NCBI RefSeq assembly: GCF_038561965.1
Contig: NZ_CP139348.1
Span: forward strand, 2,108,001-2,172,000
DNA length: 64,000 bases
From: Stutzerimonas stutzeri
Lineage (GTDB): Bacteria; Pseudomonadota; Gammaproteobacteria; Pseudomonadales; Pseudomonadaceae
Reading direction: 5' to 3'
Part shown: in pieces, positions 27,002 to 36,047 of the stretch
Layout of the letters: every line of letters begins with the position of its first letter
How positions within the stretch are numbered: the first letter of the stretch is position 1
Notes under the pieces: generated by a model
Told to the model about the DNA's origin: nothing
Seen by the model: the letters and a program-made list of their open reading frames with translations, nothing else
Databases searched by the model: none
Made by a program: the position numbers and the translations under genes

Positions 27002-28177
27002 TCAGTAGCTAGGCAGAGAAGAGTCCACGTCCTTCACCCAGGCCAAAACGCCACCTTCGAGGTTGCGAACATTGCGCATGCCCAGGTTTAGCAACTCGGC
27101 GGTCACGTCGGCAGAGCGCCGCCCGGACTTGCAGACGATCACCAGGTTGGCATCTGCCCCGTATCGCTCGCGCAGTGTCTGCGCTGCGGTGGGCGATTTG
27201 GTCACCAAGATTGCGCCCGGAATACGGACGATGTCCCACTCGGTGGGCTCGCGCACGTCTATCAGCACAGGCACCTCGTCCTGATCCATCCGCTTCTTGA
27301 GTTCCGTTACGCTGATCCCTGGCACGGCGTCCGCCGTGTCACCTTTGGGCAACCCCAGACCGCAGAACACCTGATAGTCCTCGGCCAGGTCGGTGATCGG
27401 TTGTCGATTTGGCAGGCGGCGCACAGGAAGCTCCCGATAGCGCATATCCAAAGCGTCGTACACCACCAGCCGACCCAGTAGTGGCTCGCCGATGCCCGTG
27501 ATCAGCTTGACCGCCTCGGTGGCCATGATCGATGCGATGGATGCGCAAAGAATGCCGAACACACCGCCCTCGGAGCACGAGGGGGCCATCTCGGGCGGCG
27601 GAGGCTCCGGATACAGGTCGCGGTAGTTCAGGCCCAGGTCGTTCGGGGCGTTTTCCCAGAACACGGACGCCTGCCCTTCGAAACGGAATATCGAGCCCCA
27701 CACATAGGGTTTGTTGGCCAGCACGCAGGCGTCGTTGACCAAGTAACGGGTTGCGAAGTTGTCGGTACCGTCCATGATCAGGTCGTAGCGCGAAAACAGC
27801 TCGATCGCCATGTCCCGTTCCAGGCGATCGGTATAGGTTTCGACCTGGACAAAGGGATTTAGTCGCGCAATGGCTTTCTTTGCACTGTCCACCTTGAGCT
27901 CGCCCACGGTATCCACCCCGTGGATGACCTGGCGCTGAAGGTTGGAGTCGTCAACCCGATCAAAGTCGATTATCCCGATGGTGCCCACACCTGCTGCAGC
28001 TAGATAGAGCAGAGTCGGAGAGCCAAGACCGCCGGCGCCGATGACCAACACCTTGGCGTTCTTCAACCGACGCTGCCCGATCATGCCCACATCGGGTATC
28101 AGTAGGTGGCGGCTGTAACGGTTGATCTCGGCGCGGCTCAGTTCCCCAGCCGGCGCCACCAGCGCTGATAGTGGCAT
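27002..28177 (-). CDS. pdtF: ThiF/MoeB-type adenylyltransferase with C-terminal rhodanese (MoeZ-like)
   Basis: This encodes about 391 residues. ATG 28177 has CAGGA 9 bases upstream; TTG 28201 would place the start inside the Fur-site region. The N-terminal E1-like domain has YSRHLLIPDVGMIGQ, VLVIGAGGLGSP, DDSNLQRQVIHG and DGTDNFATRYLVND. The usual zinc CxxC pairs are absent, as in MoeZ. Residues 285-391 form a rhodanese domain with active-site cysteine in VIVCKSGRRSAD. It activates the ThiS-like carrier with ATP and loads sulfur. It is first in the biosynthetic operon directly behind a Fur box, matching pdtF (moeZ); the symbol is by position. Confidence 0.85.
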   Translation of the reverse strand: MPLSALVAPAGELSRAEINRYSRHLLIPDVGMIGQRRLKNAKVLVIGAGGLGSPTLLYLAAAGVGTIGIIDFDRVDDSNLQRQVIHGVDTVGELKVDSAKKAIARLNPFVQVETYTDRLERDMAIELFSRYDLIMDGTDNFATRYLVNDACVLANKPYVWGSIFRFEGQASVFWENAPNDLGLNYRDLYPEPPPPEMAPSCSEGGVFGILCASIASIMATEAVKLITGIGEPLLGRLVVYDALDMRYRELPVRRLPNRQPITDLAEDYQVFCGLGLPKGDTADAVPGISVTELKKRMDQDEVPVLIDVREPTEWDIVRIPGAILVTKSPTAAQTLRERYGADANLVIVCKSGRRSADVTAELLNLGMRNVRNLEGGVLAWVKDVDSSLPSY

Positions 28178-28205
28178 ATCGCTTATCCTGTTTGATTTCA
28201 ATGGT

Positions 28206-28224
28206 AACGATAATCATTATCGTT
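28206..28224. promoter_or_regulatory. Fur box, perfect 9-1-9 palindrome
   Basis: AACGATAAT-C-ATTATCGTT is a perfect inverted repeat and matches the Fur consensus closely. It lies 29 bases upstream of the ThiF-rhodanese start and should repress the biosynthetic operon when iron is sufficient. Confidence 0.85.
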
Positions 28225-28349
28225 CGTGGTGATGACTATAGCAATTGCCGTTGGCTGTTCTTTCATATGACGTGAGCATGAAAAACTATGCAAAAGGACC
28301 GCGCATTTCAGGCCATTGTCCGAAGGGGCATGGCCGGTCACTTCAGCCT

Positions 28350-29603
28350 TCAAACCCGCTCGTGCTCGAGTATCGACTGTGCCGAAGATTCCACCTTTTC
28401 CCGCACCCGACAGGCGAGCGCGAAGGAAAGCAGCAGCGCCAGGGTCATTGCCAGGAGCATGCCGGTGTAGCCCACCCGGTCGAGCAACACCCCGGCGGCG
28501 ATCGGCACCGCCAGTCGCGCAACGGTGAACATGGTGGTTTGCAGGGCATAGTCCGACGCGTTGCGCCGATTTCGGGTGAAGAACATGGTCAACCCGAACA
28601 TCAGCGCCGAGATGGCGCCCATGCTGGCTGCCACGCAGAGGGCGCTGGCAATCAGCCATGCCGCCCCCAGTTGGGCCCAGACGCTGAACGTCAAAAGTGC
28701 CAGCGCGCCCAGCGCCGCCAGCAGGTACCAGGCAATGGCCCGTGCTATGCCCAACATTTGCACTAGCTGTCCGCCGAGCAGGCTGAACAGTGCGCCTGCG
28801 GTGCCGCCGACGATGCCAACGATGAAGGCCACGCGCTCTAGCTGCATGCCCATGTCCAACAATAAAGGTTTGAGGTACAGCCACGTCGCGCCGAGGAAGG
28901 GGAAACTGGTCAGCAGCAGCAATGTCCATTGCCGCGCCCCTGGCTGGTGGAAGAAGCTTGCCCAGTCCGCCATCACGCCCGGTGGAGGATCTGTAGTCTC
29001 GCGCGGCTCGGCCTGCTCGGGCAGTGCGGCGTGTCTACGCAACAGCAGGAAGGGCAGGGCGCCAATCAGCAGTCCGACCCCTAGCAGCCAGAAGGGGGCC
29101 TGCCAGCCCACGCGCGCCTGCACCATGATCATGACGCCGCCGCCAACAATGGCGCCTACGAACAGCGCTGCGGAACGGATGCTGCCGGCGCGCAACTGTT
29201 CACTACGCGGCAACCACTGCACCGCTAGCGCATTTAGCGGAATGTCGGCCCACGTGGCGGCAATGCTGATGGCGAAGGTCAGCGCGAACAGCATTATGCG
29301 ATCGCCGATCAGATTATGCCGTCCGATTAGCCAGTACAGCGCCAGTAGTAGCGCACAGAGCAACAGCAACCAGTGCACGAAATGTCCGCGCCCGAGGCGC
29401 ACACGCTGCACCGGCACAGCCAACAGGAATTTGAATATCGCCGGCAGCGCGGCAAGCTGGAACAACCCGATCTCTGCGCCGCTCCAGCCATGCTGGCGCA
29501 TTACAAGTGGCATGCCGAGCATCAAGTAGATGCTGGGTACCGCCAGCACCAGATTCATCCAGCCGAACAACAGTTGCAGACCTACCACTCGCGACTTGGT
29601 CAT
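28350..29603 (-). CDS. pdtE: MFS permease of the thiocarboxylate-siderophore-like locus
   Basis: This encodes 417 residues with 12 predicted helices and a long central loop (LLRRHAALPEQAEPRETTDPPPGVMADW). AGAGG precedes the ATG. It resembles AmpG/signal-transducer-like MFS permeases that import siderophores or related small molecules through the inner membrane. It lies between the AraC gene and the biosynthetic operon, the place of pdtE, the inner-membrane PDTC transporter of Pseudomonas. The symbol is inferred from order and family. Confidence 0.75.
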   Translation of the reverse strand: MTKSRVVGLQLLFGWMNLVLAVPSIYLMLGMPLVMRQHGWSGAEIGLFQLAALPAIFKFLLAVPVQRVRLGRGHFVHWLLLLCALLLALYWLIGRHNLIGDRIMLFALTFAISIAATWADIPLNALAVQWLPRSEQLRAGSIRSAALFVGAIVGGGVMIMVQARVGWQAPFWLLGVGLLIGALPFLLLRRHAALPEQAEPRETTDPPPGVMADWASFFHQPGARQWTLLLLTSFPFLGATWLYLKPLLLDMGMQLERVAFIVGIVGGTAGALFSLLGGQLVQMLGIARAIAWYLLAALGALALLTFSVWAQLGAAWLIASALCVAASMGAISALMFGLTMFFTRNRRNASDYALQTTMFTVARLAVPIAAGVLLDRVGYTGMLLAMTLALLLSFALACRVREKVESSAQSILEHERV

Positions 29604-29938
29604 GAGAGGTTTTCCTCTTTGCGGGCGAGCAGGCCAGCGACGGAAGCGAACGGAAAACAGACGTCATCCCGTTGCTCGACCTCCTGTACCAGATCGCCGC
29701 TGCGCGCACTCAGACGGTCGGGAAGTCCGACGCTTTCGATGGGCTGCTGCGCCACGACGGCGGCGGCCGGGCACTCGAACCCTACACCGGACACTTCCAG
29801 CTTCGGCTTCGCCAGTGCGACCGCCACCAAGCCGGGCATGCCGTCCATGTTCAGTGTCCGTCCTATCGGCGAAAACACGGGCTGTCGAGGAAGAATCTCA
29901 CAGGACACGTCGGCCCTGACCGCCTGCACCTGAGCCAT
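29600..29938 (-). CDS. Small gene of unknown function overlapping the MFS start
   Basis: The frame from ATG 29938 gives 112 residues, and its stop overlaps the MFS ATG (ATGA), suggesting coupling. It includes cysteines in DVSCEIL and FECPAA and a hydrophobic patch around GLVAVALAKPKLEV. The frame stays open to 30166, but that part looks non-coding. I do not recognise it. It occupies the place between C and E of the pdt locus, so it could be the D gene; this is a guess. Confidence 0.45.
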   Translation of the reverse strand: MAQVQAVRADVSCEILPRQPVFSPIGRTLNMDGMPGLVAVALAKPKLEVSGVGFECPAAAVVAQQPIESVGLPDRLSARSGDLVQEVEQRDDVCFPFASVAGLLARKEENLS

Positions 29939-30323
29939 CTTCACCCGGGCGGTATCGGCCCATCCCTGCCGCCGTCCAGCAGGAGCGGGTGAGACCGGAC
30001 ACGGCCTGCCATCGCGCAGCGGCTCGGTCAGCTGCGTCGGCCAACACGATTGCAGCGCGTGCGGTCGAGCAAGGAGAGAAGGGAACGGCAGTGTTTCGAC
30101 AGGGTTTGGCTTCGTGGGTAGTCGTCCAGTTCCTCTCGGGCGTGCAGTGCCTGGCCTGTAAGACATTGATTTTCCGTATTTTTAGTTGGGTGTTTGGTCG
30201 CCAATGACTGGCCATCGGTAAAATGATGCATTATAGTAATGAGAACCATTAGCATTTTTTGTATGCGAGAAACACAGATTGATATGCGCGACATTCGGGG
30301 GGCTAACGGACTGGAGGTGAGAG
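29939..30323. promoter_or_regulatory. Divergent regulatory region between MFS/small gene and AraC regulator
   Basis: 385 bases without a convincing gene. It holds a Fur-like site at 30238-30256 and should contain the divergent promoters and the binding sites of the AraC activator; I cannot define the latter. Confidence 0.5.
30238..30256. promoter_or_regulatory. Probable Fur box upstream of the AraC regulator
   Basis: AATGAGAACCATTAGCATT resembles the Fur consensus (GATAATGATAATCATTATC) with several mismatches. It lies about 70 bases before the regulator start and would make its expression iron-dependent. Confidence 0.6.
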
Positions 30324-31295
30324 GTGAGCGCACACAAGAGCTGCTACCGGCTGACAATGGAAGAACCACGCATCCGCAGCGTCCTGAGCGATGGCAAGAC
30401 TCGGCTGCAGCTGCCCGACGAGATTGGCCAATGCTTCCAGGATTTTGTCGAACTTGAACCAGGCCTCGGTCTTGGCAGGCTGCACTATCGTCCGACTGTG
30501 CCGCTGATCGAGGAAACGAGCGGACCGCATGAAGGTCGGGTCATGGTCATCACCGTTGGGATGAAAGGCCGCTCCTGCTACGACGGGCAGGATGTCACCA
30601 GCCTGGAATTCCAGAAGGGCTACACCACCATCTCCTCGTTCCAGGGTATTCCCGGTGAGCGGCGCTACGAGGCGGACGTTACGGTTTCGCAACTGCGCGT
30701 GGTGGCGTATGAGCCGCTGATCTGCAAATACGTGGGCCCGGAGCGGGCGGCGGAGACGCTCGGTGGCAATCAGCTCAGCCGTCTGGCGTATCGCGCCAGC
30801 ACGCCAGCGACAATGGCCCATGCCAACGCGTTGATCAGCCACCTGTTGCCTTGTAGTCGTCCGCTCTCGCGGCTGGACCTGCACATCCACACCCTTAGCC
30901 TGCTCAACGAACAGCTCAGCCTGCTGGCGCCGCAGCACGGTGCAGTTTCATCGCCGTTTTCGCCAGCGGACATCGACCGTATCGAGCAGGCACGGCAGAT
31001 GATGGATGAGCACCTCGACAAGCCCCTGACGCTCGACTATCTAGCCACCATCGTCGGCATCAACAAGAACAAGCTCAAGGACGGCATGATCTACCTGTAC
31101 AACGCCACGCCGGCGGAGCTGCTGCTGGAATTGCGCATGACCAAGGCTCTCGCGCTGCTGGAAACCGGGCTGCGGGTTTCCCAGGTCGCCTGGATGGTAG
31201 GCTACAAATACCCCAACAATTTCACCGTCGCCTTTACTCGCTACCACGGCAAATCGCCGAAAGCCTTGTTCGGCAAGCGACTACTGGAGCCGTAA
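30324..31295 (+). CDS. pdtC: AraC-family transcriptional activator, PchR-like
   Basis: This encodes 323 residues from a GTG with GGAGG about 9 bases upstream. The C-terminal 100 residues contain two helix-turn-helix units (LTLDYLATIVGINKNKLKDG and VSQVAWMVGYKYPNNFTVAFTRYHGKSPKALF), the latter the AraC signature. The N-terminal 200 residues are of the PchR type, likely sensing the ferric or free siderophore (VMVITVGMKGRSCYDGQ). It is divergent from the transport and biosynthetic genes. The position matches pdtC, the activator of PDTC genes; the symbol is by family and order. Confidence 0.8.
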   Translation: MSAHKSCYRLTMEEPRIRSVLSDGKTRLQLPDEIGQCFQDFVELEPGLGLGRLHYRPTVPLIEETSGPHEGRVMVITVGMKGRSCYDGQDVTSLEFQKGYTTISSFQGIPGERRYEADVTVSQLRVVAYEPLICKYVGPERAAETLGGNQLSRLAYRASTPATMAHANALISHLLPCSRPLSRLDLHIHTLSLLNEQLSLLAPQHGAVSSPFSPADIDRIEQARQMMDEHLDKPLTLDYLATIVGINKNKLKDGMIYLYNATPAELLLELRMTKALALLETGLRVSQVAWMVGYKYPNNFTVAFTRYHGKSPKALFGKRLLEP

Positions 31296-31306
31296 GCTAC
31301 CTCGGT

Positions 31307-31330
31307 GCGCCCGTGATCGATGACGGGCGC
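31307..31330. terminator. Hairpin after the AraC gene
   Basis: GCGCCCGT and ACGGGCGC form a perfect 8-bp stem with an 8-base loop 11 bases after the stop. There is no T-run, so it may be a weak terminator or mRNA-stabilising hairpin. Confidence 0.5.
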
Positions 31331-31363
31331 TCCAGCCTAATGTACTGAATGATGCATCCCTCC

Positions 31364-31389
31364 CGCCGCTGTCGAGAACGACAGCGGCG
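31364..31389. terminator. Strong hairpin, possible bidirectional terminator
   Basis: CGCCGCTGTCG-AGAA-CGACAGCGGCG is a perfect 11-bp stem with a tetraloop, followed by AAAAT. It follows the hairpin at 31307-31330. Confidence 0.55.
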
Positions 31390-31826
31390 AAAATCATGTA
31401 CTGGGCTGGCGGCCTGTGCGGCGTATCGTCGGCGACCTCGCCAAAAGCGGTCGGTTGTCAAACTTCATAATCAGCGGCTATCGGGCTCCGGCCTTGTAAA
31501 TGCTCGGATAAAACCGTAGGTACCTCTGGGTAGTCCATCTCTGCTGTCTCGATATCCTTCTACTCAGCGTCAGCATCGGCGCACATCTACCAGAGCCTAT
31601 TCGGTCTTGCGTCGGAGCATTCGGAAGAAGGTCGTTCGCGATATGGGCTTGACTGTGTATTTGATGTCGATTTTCGCTTCACGCCCTGTTCCACCTGAGA
31701 AAGTGAGGATCTCGAGCGCACGCTGATCATCACCACATAAATGTCGTCGTTATGCGCAGAGGTTGGTTGTAAATGCGGCCATGGAGTTCGACCAGGTTCA
31801 GCGCATCACCTAACTCCGAAAAAAGC
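31390..31826. other. Gene-free stretch
   Basis: I see no convincing gene, repeat or regulatory element in this stretch. Its mixed base composition and short broken frames fit degenerate DNA. Confidence 0.5.
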
Positions 31827-32050
31827 TCAGATGTCGTAGTGAAGCTCACCGTTAGCTTGGGCGCTCGCGCTCACACCGAACAGGTACAAGGGCCCTTCTT
31901 CCAGAGGGTCGTACGCCAGCATGTCTAGGCCCGAGCGACCGAAGCGAGCCTGGGACTTGCTGTGCTTGTGCAGCACGTTGTCATACACCTGACGCGCTCG
32001 GTAGGAGCTGGCAAAGCGTTTATTCGGCTCCGCTAGGGTGTTGACGAGCC
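31827..32050 (-). pseudogene. C-terminal fragment of an unknown protein
   Basis: The reverse strand carries about 70 open codons with good coding character (NKRFASSYRARQVYDNV...LYLFGVSASA) ending in HYDI and a stop at 31827. No start codon is available; a stop precedes it inside the Sel1 gene's 3' end. It is best read as the severed tail of a larger protein that once followed the Sel1 gene. I do not recognise the family. Confidence 0.4.
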
Positions 32051-32538
32051 GGAGCGTTCAAAGAGGATGACTTTTCCAGTTGCGTGAGGTAGTCATTCGC
32101 TTCGCTCTGGCCACCTTTTGAGGCGCTTTGCAACCAGGCACGAGCGGCTTGAAGGTCTTTTCTGACTCCTCGCCCTTCCGCCAGCGCGAGCCCATAGTGA
32201 TAGCGTGCCAGACTGACGTACGCAACATCGTCGGGCCGCTCTGCGCCGCGTCTCATGAGCGATGCGGCTTTCGCCAGGTCTACATCCACACCTGCGCCGG
32301 ATTCGTACATCTGGGCAAGCCAAATCATCGAATACACATCGTTCCAGCGCTCGACACAATCTTCGAAAATCTTGATCGCCGACTCGTGATCACCCGTCTT
32401 TTCAGCGGCATAGCCGTAGAGGCATTTGATGCGTCTATCGCTATCCACAAAGCTCTCATAGCTCAGATCACTGGTCTGAGCGTGCGTAACTGGTATCGCG
32501 AGGACCAAACTTAGTAGAGGGAAATGTTTTGCCATCAT
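32020..32538 (-). CDS. Periplasmic Sel1-repeat (TPR-like) protein, possible immunity protein
   Basis: This encodes 172 residues with a signal peptide cleaved near THA (residue 20) and two to three Sel1-like repeats: MIWLAQMYESGAGVDVDLAKA and YHYGLALAEGRGVRKDLQAARAWL. GAGG is 7 bases before the start. The upstream reading frame's stop overlaps its ATG (ATGATG), a sign that it was coupled to a now-broken gene. Sel1 proteins in the periplasm are frequent immunity partners of type VI lipase effectors; that is an inference from context. Confidence 0.65.
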   Translation of the reverse strand: MMAKHFPLLSLVLAIPVTHAQTSDLSYESFVDSDRRIKCLYGYAAEKTGDHESAIKIFEDCVERWNDVYSMIWLAQMYESGAGVDVDLAKAASLMRRGAERPDDVAYVSLARYHYGLALAEGRGVRKDLQAARAWLQSASKGGQSEANDYLTQLEKSSSLNAPARQHPSGAE

Positions 32539-33110
32539 GGTTTCGCCTCGCTGAGGACGTTGGAGAGCAATGGCCCCGCGTTCGGTCGATAAGCCAGATA
32601 GCCGATCTTCACGCCCAGCACTGGATCGGTTGGTGTGGCGTTCGCCAAAGCTGCGAAGCAGTCAAGGGCAGGCAACCCGCTCTCAGGTGATGAAATGACA
32701 TGGGCGACTCCTGTGGAGTTGCCGTCAGCATAGGAACCCCGTCGCTATGGCGAAATATGCAAAAAGTGCCAGGCGCTGCATACCAATGTAGTAGTCCGGC
32801 ACCAAGTCCAGGGCAAGCCTGCCCTTTCACGCCGTCCAGACTCGATAAAACCCGCGGTAAACGCGAAGCTTTTGGTATCCGGTTGGGGGCGGTCAAGAAA
32901 TAGAAAATTTGCCCCAGAGGCCTTGCGATATGCCGATACCGGCTTTCGTAGGATCAGTTTCACAGGATTTGAACGACCAACGCAGCAGATAATTGCCGGG
33001 CTGCTCGGGGTAGCAGCGAATACGGGTTTCAACCGTGGGGCTAGCATCGGCTTGTGTCACTTTGTCCAGCCGGGCGAAGGTTCGGGATCGAAGTCCTCGA
33101 GTGCTCCCAA
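32535..33110 (-). pseudogene. Frameshifted remnant upstream of the Sel1 gene
   Basis: Coding-like pieces appear in successive different frames of the reverse strand. One, roughly 32900-33100, contains VETRIRCYPEQPGNYLLRWS. One, roughly 32745-32830, contains DYYIGMQRLALFAYFAIATG. One, 32535-32740, contains SYADGNSTGVAHVISSPES and ends LSEAKP with a stop overlapping the Sel1 ATG. This suggests one or two decayed genes, possibly an effector of which Sel1 was the immunity partner. Identity is unknown and the frame boundaries are approximate. Confidence 0.35.
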
Positions 33111-33549
33111 TTGTGCTGCCCCTGCTAGAGCATCGCGGCGATTAAATTGCCCAAAAACGCAGTTTGACCGTTTTTACGGCTTGTTGGGATGGACGTTCTT
33201 ATCAGCTACGAGCACGCGCACGCCAGTACCTTCGGATTGGTATTGATAAGGGCATGCCATTGGTGGGTAAAACGCAGGCGTGCACCCTTGCATGTCAGGT
33301 TTGCAAGTTCATGAAGTGCAAGCGGGGGCCCGTCTGGCGAGGCGAATGAGTTTAGCCCCGGCTGCGCTTCTACTCGCTCGAGACACGGCAAAAAGCCTCG
33401 ACGGCAAATCGGATCGCGATTCACGACACGTCAAGGACCTGGGATATCTTTTGCCCCCGCGCATGGGCGAGTTCTTATGTCCAACGCGAGAGGGCGAAGA
33501 GCGAGGCGCAAACAGAGATGTGCCTGCGTATGGGAGCTGGCTGGGAGGG
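33111..33549. other. Gene-free stretch after the polyketide operon
   Basis: No recognisable gene. Short frames on both strands lack ribosome-binding sites, and I see no clear terminator for the polyketide operon that ends at 33550. Confidence 0.5.
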
Positions 33550-34290
33550 CTATAACTCGGTTTGCACCTGGTCAAGCACCCACTGCGGTTGCTGCATTAC
33601 CGCAAAGTGCCCTCCCTCGATCATCCGCAGGCTGAACCCCTCGCCGCTGATCCGCTCCCAACTCAGCAGCGACTCATAGCGCACCTGTTGGTCGCTGATC
33701 GCGCCGAAGACCAGCACCGGGATACTCAGGGGCTGGAGATGTCGATGCTGGTAATTGAGGATCAGCTTCAGGTCGGCCTGCAGCACCGGCACCGCGAGAT
33801 CCATCATCGCCTTGCTCTGCAGCACCTCTGGCGGGGTGCCGGCGAGGTTGCCTAGGTAATCGCGCAGAGCCTGATCGTTTAGCGCCGGCAGACCCGCGCA
33901 GGCCGGCAGCCAGTCCGGGCTCTGGCGCGAGGACACCAGCAGCTGCACGGGTGGCCTTTCGCCTTTGGCCAGCAACACACGAGCGGTTTCATATGCGAGC
34001 AGTGCGCCCAGGCTATGACCGAAGAGGATAAGCGGTTTGTTCGGCAGGGCGCGACACTGCTCGGCGAAGGCCTCGGCCAGTTGCGCCAGCGACTCGGCGA
34101 ACGGCTCGCGCAAGCGCCGGCTGCGGCCGGGCAGTTCGACGGCATACAGCTCGCAAAGGCCTTGGGCGGCCTTTTTCCACGGGAAAAAACTCTGCGCGCT
34201 GCCGCCGGCGCAATGGAAACAGACCAGGCTCACTGGTGCCGCCGCATCGGCCAGCCACTGCACCAGGGCTGAAGGGGCACCGGGTTTCAT
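33550..34290 (-). CDS. Type II thioesterase
   Basis: This encodes 246 residues of the alpha/beta-hydrolase type II thioesterase family: SLVCFHCAGGSAQSF, LFGHSLGALLAYETA with the nucleophile serine near residue 93, and the histidine in IEGGHFAVMQQP; the acid would be the aspartate near LVFGAISDQQV. It removes stalled or wrong acyl groups from carrier proteins. It is the last gene of the operon and overlaps the ligase stop by four bases. Confidence 0.85.
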   Translation of the reverse strand: MKPGAPSALVQWLADAAAPVSLVCFHCAGGSAQSFFPWKKAAQGLCELYAVELPGRSRRLREPFAESLAQLAEAFAEQCRALPNKPLILFGHSLGALLAYETARVLLAKGERPPVQLLVSSRQSPDWLPACAGLPALNDQALRDYLGNLAGTPPEVLQSKAMMDLAVPVLQADLKLILNYQHRHLQPLSIPVLVFGAISDQQVRYESLLSWERISGEGFSLRMIEGGHFAVMQQPQWVLDQVQTEL

Positions 34291-36047
34291 TGCAGCATGT
34301 CCAGTTCCTCGGCGAGATAGAGCTGGCGCATCTTCGCGCGCTGGATTTTGCCGCTGGTCGTCTTGTGAATGCTGGTCGGCTGCACGAAGACGATGCGGTT
34401 GAGGGTGATGCCATGACTGTCCACCACCGCGCTACGCACCACGGCCTTGAGCTGGCGGCAATTGTCCTGCAGGCGGCGCTTGAGTTCACGATTCAGTTCG
34501 ATGGCTGCGACGATGGTCTGGCGCTGCTGGTCGTCGTCATGGCTGAACACTGCGCAGCTTTGCGCCCGCAAGTCGCTCAGCGCCTCGATCACAGTGTGCT
34601 CGATGTCCTCCGGGTGCAGATTGCGTCCCTCGCAGATGATCAGATCCTTGAGCCGGCCGCAAATGTACAGCTGCTGGCTCTGCGGCTCGACAAAGCCCAG
34701 GTCGCCGGTGCGCAGGTAGGTCTGCGCACTGCCGTCGGCGAGTTGCGCGCCAAAGCCGGCTTCGGTGGCGGCTGGGTTCTGCCAGTAACCCTGGGCGACG
34801 GCCGGCCCCCGCAACCATATCTCGCCAATGCACCCCGACTCGCAGCGCTGCTCGCTCGCGGGGTCGATAATCGCCACCTGCGCTTCCCAGGAAGGTTCGC
34901 CGCAACCGACCAGTTCCTTTACTGCCGAAGGATCGCGGGGCGGTACCACCCGCTGCTCCATGGCCAGCGTCAGGGGGTCGGCCAGCAGTGAGTGCACAGG
35001 CCGGCCATGAGGCCCGCCGGAGACGAACAGCGTGGCTTCCGCCAGGCCATAGCAGGGCAGAAAGGCCGTCGCTCGAAAGCCATGGTCGGCGTAGCGCCGG
35101 GCAAAGCGCGCAAGGCTGGTCGGACGCACCACGTCCGCGCCGTTGAGCGCGTGGGACCAGCTCGACAGGTCGAGGCCCTCAAGGCGCTCGGCATCGTAAC
35201 GCTCGGCGGCGAGGTTGTAGGCAAAGTTCGGCCCACCGGCCAGTCGCGCCTTGTAACGGGCGATGGCTTGCAGCCAGATCAGCGGCTGCCGGACAAAGGT
35301 CGAAGGCGCCATGACCACCGTGTGGTTACCCAGCACGATAGGCAGCAACTGGCCGAGGATCAGCCCCATATCGTGATGGTGGGGCTGCCAGGTGACGAAA
35401 TCGCAGGTGTGATCCAAAGCCCAGGAGTCGCGCATCATCCGCAGGTTGGCGGTGATATTGGCGTGGCTGACCATCACCCCCTTGGGGGCTGAAGTGGAGC
35501 CCGAAGTGTACTGCAGGAAAGCGAGGCGCTGTGGGTCACTTTCCAAGGTTGGCGAGCAATGCGGATCATCATCGCACGCCGTGGTGGGGCAGGCCATCGG
35601 AAGACTTGCCGCCGGGCTGTCGGCAAAGGCCTGCCGCAGCATCGCCTGCTCGCTTCCGGCGACCAGCAACAGGCGACTGCCACTGTCGTCGAGAATCGTC
35701 AGGCAGCGCTCGATGCGCCGCCGCGTCGGCAAATTGATTGGCACGGCAATTCGCTTGCACATCAGGCAGGCGAGAAAGCTGGCGATGAATTCCAAGCCCT
35801 GCGGGAAGAACAGCGCAACGCGCTCGCCCGGCTGACTCAGGGTCTGCAGCTGACGGGCAATAGCGCTGGCCCGGCCAAGCAGCTGCCGGTAGGTCAATCG
35901 CTCCTGTTCGCCGCCGTTGTCGTCGAGCAGCGTGAACAGCACCTTATCCGGGTGGGCCCAGGCGCGTAGGGCGAGGCTGTCGTGGATGGCCAGCGAACCG
36001 GTGGCGGAGGCCAGTTCCTGGGTGCTCAGGCAGGTCTTGTTAAACAT
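34287..36047 (-). CDS. Fatty acyl-AMP ligase (FAAL-like)
   Basis: This encodes 586 residues. Motifs are LQYTSGSTSAPKGVMVSH (A3), ATLFVSGG, LRTGDLGFVEPQSQQLYICGRLKDLIICEGRNLHPEDIE, and TTSGKIQRAKMRQLY (C-terminal lysine). Features typical of FAALs are VALFFPQGLEFIASFLACLMCKRIAVPINLP and the long acyl-binding insertion. It would activate a fatty acid as acyl-AMP and load it onto a carrier protein, probably the 90-aa ACP whose gene overlaps its start by 8 bases, or the N-terminal ACP of the large synthase. Confidence 0.85.
   Translation of the reverse strand: MFNKTCLSTQELASATGSLAIHDSLALRAWAHPDKVLFTLLDDNGGEQERLTYRQLLGRASAIARQLQTLSQPGERVALFFPQGLEFIASFLACLMCKRIAVPINLPTRRRIERCLTILDDSGSRLLLVAGSEQAMLRQAFADSPAASLPMACPTTACDDDPHCSPTLESDPQRLAFLQYTSGSTSAPKGVMVSHANITANLRMMRDSWALDHTCDFVTWQPHHHDMGLILGQLLPIVLGNHTVVMAPSTFVRQPLIWLQAIARYKARLAGGPNFAYNLAAERYDAERLEGLDLSSWSHALNGADVVRPTSLARFARRYADHGFRATAFLPCYGLAEATLFVSGGPHGRPVHSLLADPLTLAMEQRVVPPRDPSAVKELVGCGEPSWEAQVAIIDPASEQRCESGCIGEIWLRGPAVAQGYWQNPAATEAGFGAQLADGSAQTYLRTGDLGFVEPQSQQLYICGRLKDLIICEGRNLHPEDIEHTVIEALSDLRAQSCAVFSHDDDQQRQTIVAAIELNRELKRRLQDNCRQLKAVVRSAVVDSHGITLNRIVFVQPTSIHKTTSGKIQRAKMRQLYLAEELDMLQ

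Noticed and set aside
10683..31295. Possible complete prodigiosin cluster
   Set aside because: PigD/E-like and PigA/F-like classes are present, but there is no prolyl adenylation enzyme, bipyrrole-forming genes or PigC-type condensing enzyme.
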